NCBI GenBank assembly: GCA_051294375.1
Contig: CM119271.1
Coordinates: 13,321,039-13,385,038 of the forward strand
DNA length: 64,000 bases
Source of the DNA: Paraspadella gotoi
Lineage: Eukaryota > Chaetognatha
Reading direction: 5' to 3'
This document shows positions 58,934-64,000 of the stretch, in pieces. Each line of letters starts with the position of its first letter. Within the stretch, counting starts at the first letter, position 1. The notes below the pieces were generated by a model. That model made no database searches and had not been told where the DNA came from. It saw nothing but the letters and a program-made list of their open reading frames with translations. The position numbers and the translations under genes were made by a program.

Positions 58934-59409
58934 TAAAGTAAAAATTCTGAATTTAACTTTAATAACAATTTTATAAATAAGGAATGAACAACGTTGCACT
59001 TATTAAAATTAATGCATTAAAAATATTGCATTAAAATTTTTGAAATTTACGCAGTTGGCTATATTACTAATAGTACTAATCCGATAAAGGTTAAAATTTC
59101 GAAATGGTTTTATTGTAAGATTTTTTTTACAGATTTGGATTCGTTACAAAAAGTTGACGGAAAGATAAATGTGAGGCGACTTACCACCGGTCTCTCTCTA
59201 AACCCTTCCTCTCTCCTCTTTCTTCGAGCCGGTCTATTCCACACGGTCTATTCCACAGCTTTGGCAATGACCTTAGATTGACCGGACACAGTAATAGGGC
59301 CGAGGCTACCGTAAGGTCAAGTTGGTCCGGGCGATGATAAAAGTGTATCTTTTTTTAAAAATTCTTTCATCGAATCAAAAATCAGAGATTTTGAAGAGGC
59401 AGTAATGAT

Positions 59410-60104
59410 AGTTGTGTGTCAGTGACAGAACCGTTCAATATAAGCAGTAGTTTGAAGTGACATTTGTTTAGTCTTACCTTTGGAGCCCCCCAGTCAGTGA
59501 TAGTGCCCTCTGTGGGTAGTGGGCACGAAACTTACCCCATGTGGTAAGTTAGAAGCCAGATTTTGGACGCCACGCTATGAAGCCCCCTCCTCCCTTTGTT
59601 CTCTCTGGGCTTCCTCTCTACCTCGTGCTCTCTTCCCGCATTCCCTCTTTCCCTCATTCCCTCTCTCCTCTCTCTACCCTCTGCTCCTGCTTCTCACACG
59701 GTATTAGATTTTAACTCCTGCTTCCATTTCTTAACATCAATCTGGATAATTAAAAGGTAAATGCCCACGCGTAACTCGGTCATGTATTAATTAATTATTT
59801 TAGATAACTACACATTAAACAGGGAGGAGGGGGCTTCAAAGCGTGGCGTCCAAAATATGGCTTCTAACTTACCACATGGGGTAATTTTCGTGCCCACTAC
59901 CCATCGAGGGCACTATCACTGACTGAGGGGCTCCAAAGGTAAGTCTAAACAAATGTCACTTCAAACTAGCAGTCCCTGAGCTTCGGATCAGGCTGTAACA
60001 CAATGTTACAGGCGGGTTAACTGCTCGGCGACCACCGGATTAGAACCCCAGACCTTTGGGTTGGGACTTGGGAGGCGAATGACCTGCCTCCCGCACCAAT
60101 GGCA
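59410..60104 (-). mobile_element. tRNA-derived SINE, family A, split by a foldback element
   Basis: On the minus strand the head and body lie at 60104-59968 (GCCATTGGTGCGGGAGGCAG, ACCCGCCTGTAACATTGTGT). The 3' part (TATTGAACGGTTCTGTCACT) lies at 59448-59410, beyond the inserted element. Removing 59449-59973 restores the sequence seen in the undisturbed copy at 45459-45650. Confidence 0.8.
59449..59967. mobile_element. Foldback transposon with 142-bp inverted arms
   Basis: AGTTTGAAGTGACATTTGTT at 59449 is mirrored at the right end (59967). The two arms, about 59449-59592 and 59824-59967, are inverted copies with only a few differences. A direct repeat AGCAGT flanks the element on both sides (59443-59448 and 59968-59973), a clear 6-bp target-site duplication. 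The middle is pyrimidine- and AT-rich with no transposase. Confidence 0.88.
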
Positions 60105-60589
60105 AGTGACCACCGGTCTCTCTCCTCTTTCTCCGAGCCGGTCTATTCACACGGTCACTTTGCCCTAGCTTTGGCAATGACCTTAGATTGACCGGACACA
60201 TCAATAGGGCCGAGGAAGGTTTAGAGAGAGAGACCGGTGGTAAGTCGCCTAAACTTATTGTTAAAAATATTTTTGGAAGTGCTTATTTGTAGTATTATAA
60301 TGCTTCTGGCTTAAAAAAAATTTTAAATAGGCAGGTAAGATTTGGCTAAGTTACTGTTATGGTTTAATTTTTATTAATACTTACTTTTATAATGAAATTT
60401 ATTAACGATATTGTCAGATAATTAAATTTATCATGTAAGATTTCTTAATGCATAATAAAAGCGTCAAAAAGGTAAGAAAGTATTTGACAATTTAAGCATA
60501 TTCGTTGTAATCTTTCTAAAATTTTGTTTTACTTACCTGAAAAAAAATTAAATAGGTTTAATTTCGATAGTGATGAAATTGTATAAAAT

Positions 60590-60765
60590 TGTTTAAAATT
60601 CTATAAAATTGGTACAACTAATATAAAAATTATTTATTCATTTAATAAATAGGTTATCTTGCCCCTGCCTTTGAACAGGCTTTGGTGGTTTAAGGCCTCC
60701 ATCACTCTTACAAGATATTGGCATAGCAGGTCCCTACAAGCTTTAAATCAATATATTTTTGTATT
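60590..60765 (+). repeat. Dispersed repeat family C, forward copy
   Basis: This copy runs from AATTGGTACAACTAATATAA to CTACAAGCTTTAAATC and matches the reverse copy at 57050-57195, including GCTTTGGTGGTTTAAGGCCT. Confidence 0.6.
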
Positions 60766-61699
60766 TACGTATAACCTAATCCCTAACCCTAATCACTAAA
60801 CTAGTCCTTAACCTAGATTTAACATGGAATGGGTCGTTTTAGAAAAATAAGTCCAGAAAACGGACGTTAACCTCGTGAAAAATTATCCGTTTTTGTTTTT
60901 TACGCTTTGTTTTCGTCATTTTCCAGATTCCTTTTCCCACCGCCCCCCCTCGATCTTAGGACCCTTTTGTGACTCCCCTTTCCGGGGCCGATAAGTGTCT
61001 ACTCTTCTTCTTCCTCCTCCTCTTCCTCCTCAAAGAAAACAAGGATTTCCCTCCTTTTGTTCTTCCATCGATCTTCAAGGAAGGAGGGAGGGAGTAAGGG
61101 AGATAAAGAGGGAGGTAAGGAAAATTGTAACCATTTTGTAGGTAATTTTTTTATGTATAAACATTATTTTTGGTGAATGGACAAGTGCATTGAAAAAAAT
61201 CATTTCTCTCTCACTTTTAAAGATTAATGAAAACCGCAACAGCATGCTCATGCTAAAACCTTATGTTATGTATTAAAGATAAGAAAACCAATTATATTAT
61301 CAATTATAATTATACGAGCTTATTATATTTTTTAAAAATTTTTTTATCAAAATGAATAGTAGATTTACCTCCGATAATGCTTAAAAATATTAAATACCGT
61401 AAAAAAGCATAAGAATTATACTAAAAACAGATGAAGGTTTTCTGAAAGATGGATAAAACGGCTTCAAGATCTCATATTACAAATTAGATTATGTACATTT
61501 AGTAAGGAACTGTATCAATATAAATAAATAATGTTTACATTTAAAAGGCGTCAAAGATAAGTAAACCGTAGAAAAAGGTTTGGATTGGAAGGTTGTTTTT
61601 CTTGGTATGAGACTTTCAGATCGCTAACTATTGAACAATTCTCTTAAAATTAAATTTCCCGCTACTGGGTCAGGATATTTTTCTGGAGGTTTGTGGCAC

Positions 61700-61950
61700 C
61701 GTGGGGAGGTTGAGAGGAGGAAGAGGGGAAGGAAGAAGGTAGAGGAAGAAGGGGAAGAAGTAAGGAGGGAGGGAGAGAGAGATGTGGAGGAAGAGGGGAG
61801 GAAGAAGGGGAAGAAGTAGAAGGGGAGAGAGGGAGATGTGGAGGAAGAGGGGAGGAAGAAGAAGAAGTATGGAGGGAGAGGGAAATGTGGAGGAAGAGGG
61901 AGAGGAAGAGGGGGAAGAATGAGGGAGGGGGAGAGGGAAACGTGGAAGAG
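61700..61950 (+). repeat. Purine-rich minisatellite
   Basis: A unit of roughly 60 bases (GGAGGAAGAGGGGAGGAAGA, then AGGGGAAGAAG) is repeated about four times with variation. It is all-purine on the plus strand. Confidence 0.85.
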
Positions 61951-62037
61951 AAGACTTGGGATCCATTGTCACCTAAGTTCCCGAAAGTCGTGTTTTGCCA
62001 AAGACGTCGGGGAATCGTTAATCTTTGTCATACGTGC

Positions 62038-62068
<31 letters not shown>

Positions 62069-63213
62069 AGAACAAGAGAGAGGAAGAGAGAGAGGGATAA
62101 AGAGATAGAGGAAGGGTAAGAAGGGACGAGATAAAGAGTTTGTTGAATACGCAAATGTAAAATTGAAACAAACATACATAGATTTATTGTTCAACAAACT
62201 GTGAAGTTTTTTCATGCATCATGTATAGAATTTTTTTGTATACCTTAAAAATTTGCAAATACAAAAAACATAGAAGGAGAGAGAAGGAGAGAAAAACAGA
62301 GAAAGAGAGAGAGAGATAGAGAAATAGTGTGACAGTAAAAAAAAAAAAAAAAAGAGAGAGAGAGAGAGGGAGGAAAGGTTAAGTTTTCATAATAAAAAGA
62401 AATTTGGGAAATTTCCCCTTTTTCTGTGATCGCGTTTAGCGCCACTGCGAGAAGAACACACCTGAGGTCGACGTCGTCATCGTTGTCGTCGTCGTCGTCA
62501 ATTTTGTTTCTTATTCCTTTTCTAAAGCATTAACGCTTGGCACTATTTTCCAAGAGCGCCTCGTTTAGATCCCTAATACTTAATTTTAATTTCAGTGGTT
62601 TAGGGGTTGTATTCTTCTTTTTCAGCAAGCGACCTTCGGTTCGTGCCCCATTGATGTCAATGCTAGTAAGCGGGATAGGATATCTAACCGTAATACCTAA
62701 CCTACTCTCTATCCTTAACCATTAACAAAATTATCAAACCTGAAAACAAACTTGATTTTGAATTTAAGTTGAAATGAGACGCTTTAGGAAAAGTAGGCCG
62801 AATTGGTCGTATTAAATTTTGTTGTATTCTATAATTTGATTTTTTAACGGAGATTAAAAAGATTTACTAGTGACAAAATTGTCAGAAAGACGTACGTTGT
62901 AATCAAAATCAAGATCATGAACAGTTTTGTACAGATAAACATTTAATTGATAAAAGCTTAAAATGTTTTTTTTTAATGAGCTAAAGCTTATTACACTAAA
63001 TAATAAGATAAGATTTTTATTTTTTGTTTCCCAAAAAAATTATTTATCTCAGAATAAATCTCCACTTGATATCGACCTAGAATTCCATGAGTTTTTCCTT
63101 AAATGTTGTAAACAAAACAAATGTTTAGAATCACACGCTTAGAAAATCTTCAAACGCAAAAAAAATAAAATTTAAGTAAAATCGGGGGGTTTATTTTTAT
63201 TAAATCATCGAAA

Positions 63214-63684
63214 ATGAAGCCGACCTTTTTCTTGATCGGGATGTCACTTCTCGGATTTGCGTGCGGAATGACCGGTGAAACTCCGGTCTCATGTTGGTCC
63301 AATCATTACTGTCGTAGTACCGTGATCAACGGAGTCAAGCTGGACGGCTGCTGCATGATGCAAGGTGAGGCATGAAGAAACGAAGTCAGAACCGTCGAAA
63401 CCTATCGACAACCGCGAGTCACCGCATTAAAATATTTGAATCGCCCCCCCCCCCAGCTATTTCGAAGTAATTTGTAAGTATATTGTTAAACGATGTCAAG
63501 AATAATGTAAAAAAATTGTGTCCGACTTGTAGGATCGCCGGTTGGCCAATGCAAAACGAGCTGCAGAGACTTATGCAATGTGCAGCCATTTTTCTGCGGC
63601 GGAGTGGTGACCCGAGTCGGCGCGGCGCATTTCGTCGTCGTCGTCGTCGTCGGCGTCGTCGTCGCTTTGACCGCAACGCGCTGA
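63214..63684 (+). CDS. Secreted cysteine-rich small protein with hydrophobic C-terminus (two exons)
   Basis: Exon 1 (63214-63364) starts with ATG in GAAAATGA context and encodes a signal peptide (MKPTFFLIGMSLLGFACG) and the first half of the mature chain. It ends at a GTGAGG donor in phase 1. Exon 2 (63533-63684) follows a CTTGTAG acceptor. The product is 100 residues with eight mature cysteines at 27, 33, 46, 47, 57, 61, 65 and 72 (C-x5-C-x12-CC-x9-C-x3-C-x3-C-x6-C). A valine-rich hydrophobic stretch (FVVVVVVGVVVALT), encoded by a (GTC)n repeat, lies almost at the C-terminus and may be a GPI signal or membrane anchor. I recognise no family. The even cysteine count and CC pair recall small disulfide-rich extracellular domains. 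Confidence 0.65.
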
Positions 63685-63833
63685 AGAGAGCAAGCGCGAT
63701 TATGAAGGCGGGCTGCATGGAGAGAGGCGTGGAGACTAGCAGCGGAGGGCGTATGGGGGGTCAAATATATCGAGCGGTAGTCAATTTTAATAATGAAATT
63801 GAATGAGTAGTTTATGAATTAATGATTTTAAAG

Positions 63834-63852
63834 CGAATAATAAAACAATAAA
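63834..63852 (+). terminator. Polyadenylation signals after the small secreted-protein gene
   Basis: AATAAAACAATAAAAC lies at 63838-63853, about 155 bases after the stop codon of the preceding gene, with two overlapping AATAAA signals. Confidence 0.65.
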
Positions 63853-64000
63853 ACAGTCAGTGCCTCTCTCGATTCGTTGTACTTTTTATTGGCCGACTTT
63901 AGTCAGGATTTTTGGAACGGTTGGTTAAGTTTATTTATCAACAATTAAAAATGGCGACGTGAATGAGGTTATAAAATCGATGGTGAAATTAACGAGATTA

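Larger units (their letters stand above)
59174..60250. mobile_element. Composite bracketed by inverted AGGCGACTTACCACCGG ends
   Basis: AGGCGACTTACCACCGGTCT at 59174 is mirrored by AGACCGGTGGTAAGTCGCCT ending at 60250. Inside, a roughly 90-base segment (CTTTGGCAATGACCTTAGAT, then TGACCGGACAC) occurs twice in the same direction (about 59225-59315 and 60128-60222). The right copy, 60105-60250, has inverted ends of its own and could be a complete 146-bp MITE. The left one appears truncated. Between them lie the split SINE and the foldback element. Confidence 0.7.
60251..63213. other. Gene-free region with purine-rich repeats
   Basis: It contains a dispersed repeat copy (60590-60765), a GGAGGAAGAGGGGAGGAAGA-type minisatellite (61700-61950), GA runs (62035-62110 and 62272-62370) and a short (GTC)n run (62475-62500). 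I found no reliable gene. Long frames across the purine block are low-complexity artefacts. Confidence 0.5.

Noticed and set aside
60925-61080. Possible further ABCC exon (DPF..PLSG in one frame)
   Set aside because: Similarity to the QDPVLFSG block is too short and is interrupted. Not supportable.
61640-62120. Open frames rich in Arg, Glu and Gly
   Set aside because: Purine-rich minisatellite and GA repeats read as protein.

Overview
This is animal nuclear DNA. It has spliced genes with GT-AG introns, TATA/Inr promoters, AATAAA signals, tRNA-derived SINEs, foldback transposons and abundant microsatellites, above all (CT/GA)n. The genes (muscle-type myosin heavy chain, secreted lipase, DYRK-like kinase, ABCC transporter relic) point to an invertebrate metazoan. 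I cannot name the phylum from sequence alone. The intron AT content, GC-rich coding exons and divergent proteins do not match any lineage I recognise with confidence.

Positions 1-37,200 hold one myosin heavy chain gene (+ strand) scrambled by assembly. The genuine-looking parts are 4769-8673 (promoter, 5'UTR exon, first coding exon), about 18640-19339 (SH3-like exon 3) and about 27090-37207 (motor, neck, short tail, 3' end). Between them lie error-rich extra copies of the same locus: 1-4743 (forward), 8699-about 18530 (reverse) and 19365-about 27090 (reverse). They are joined at 25-N gaps and differ from the good copy mainly by single-base indels in exons and introns alike. This is what raw long reads inserted by gap filling look like, including palindromic reads. 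Decoded through the clean exons, the gene gives a class II motor and two-IQ neck but a tail of only about 240 residues. One tail intron carries several candidate alternative terminal exons, two of which encode a PPPPPY motif.

Positions 38.2-43.6 kb hold a small cysteine-rich membrane-protein gene (38199-38727, interrupted by a (TTCG)n intron) and a complete five-exon pancreatic-lipase-family gene (40120-43541, about 469 aa, no C-terminal PLAT domain). Positions 44.6-46.1 kb hold a decayed ABCC (MRP-type) transporter, broken by frameshifts and a SINE. An isolated second-nucleotide-binding-domain exon of the same kind lies at 58820-58932. Between these are a 2.4-kb 18-bp-unit satellite (48.6-51.1 kb), several mobile elements and, on the minus strand, a four-exon DYRK-like protein kinase (55723-51555). 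That kinase has a cysteine-rich insert, a DLG instead of DFG, and no activation-loop tyrosine.

Positions 59.1-60.3 kb show nested transposition: a 519-bp foldback element with a 6-bp target duplication sits inside a tRNA-derived SINE, which is flanked by copies of a third element. Positions 63214-63684 encode a previously unlisted 100-residue, two-exon secreted protein with eight mature cysteines and a hydrophobic C-terminus.
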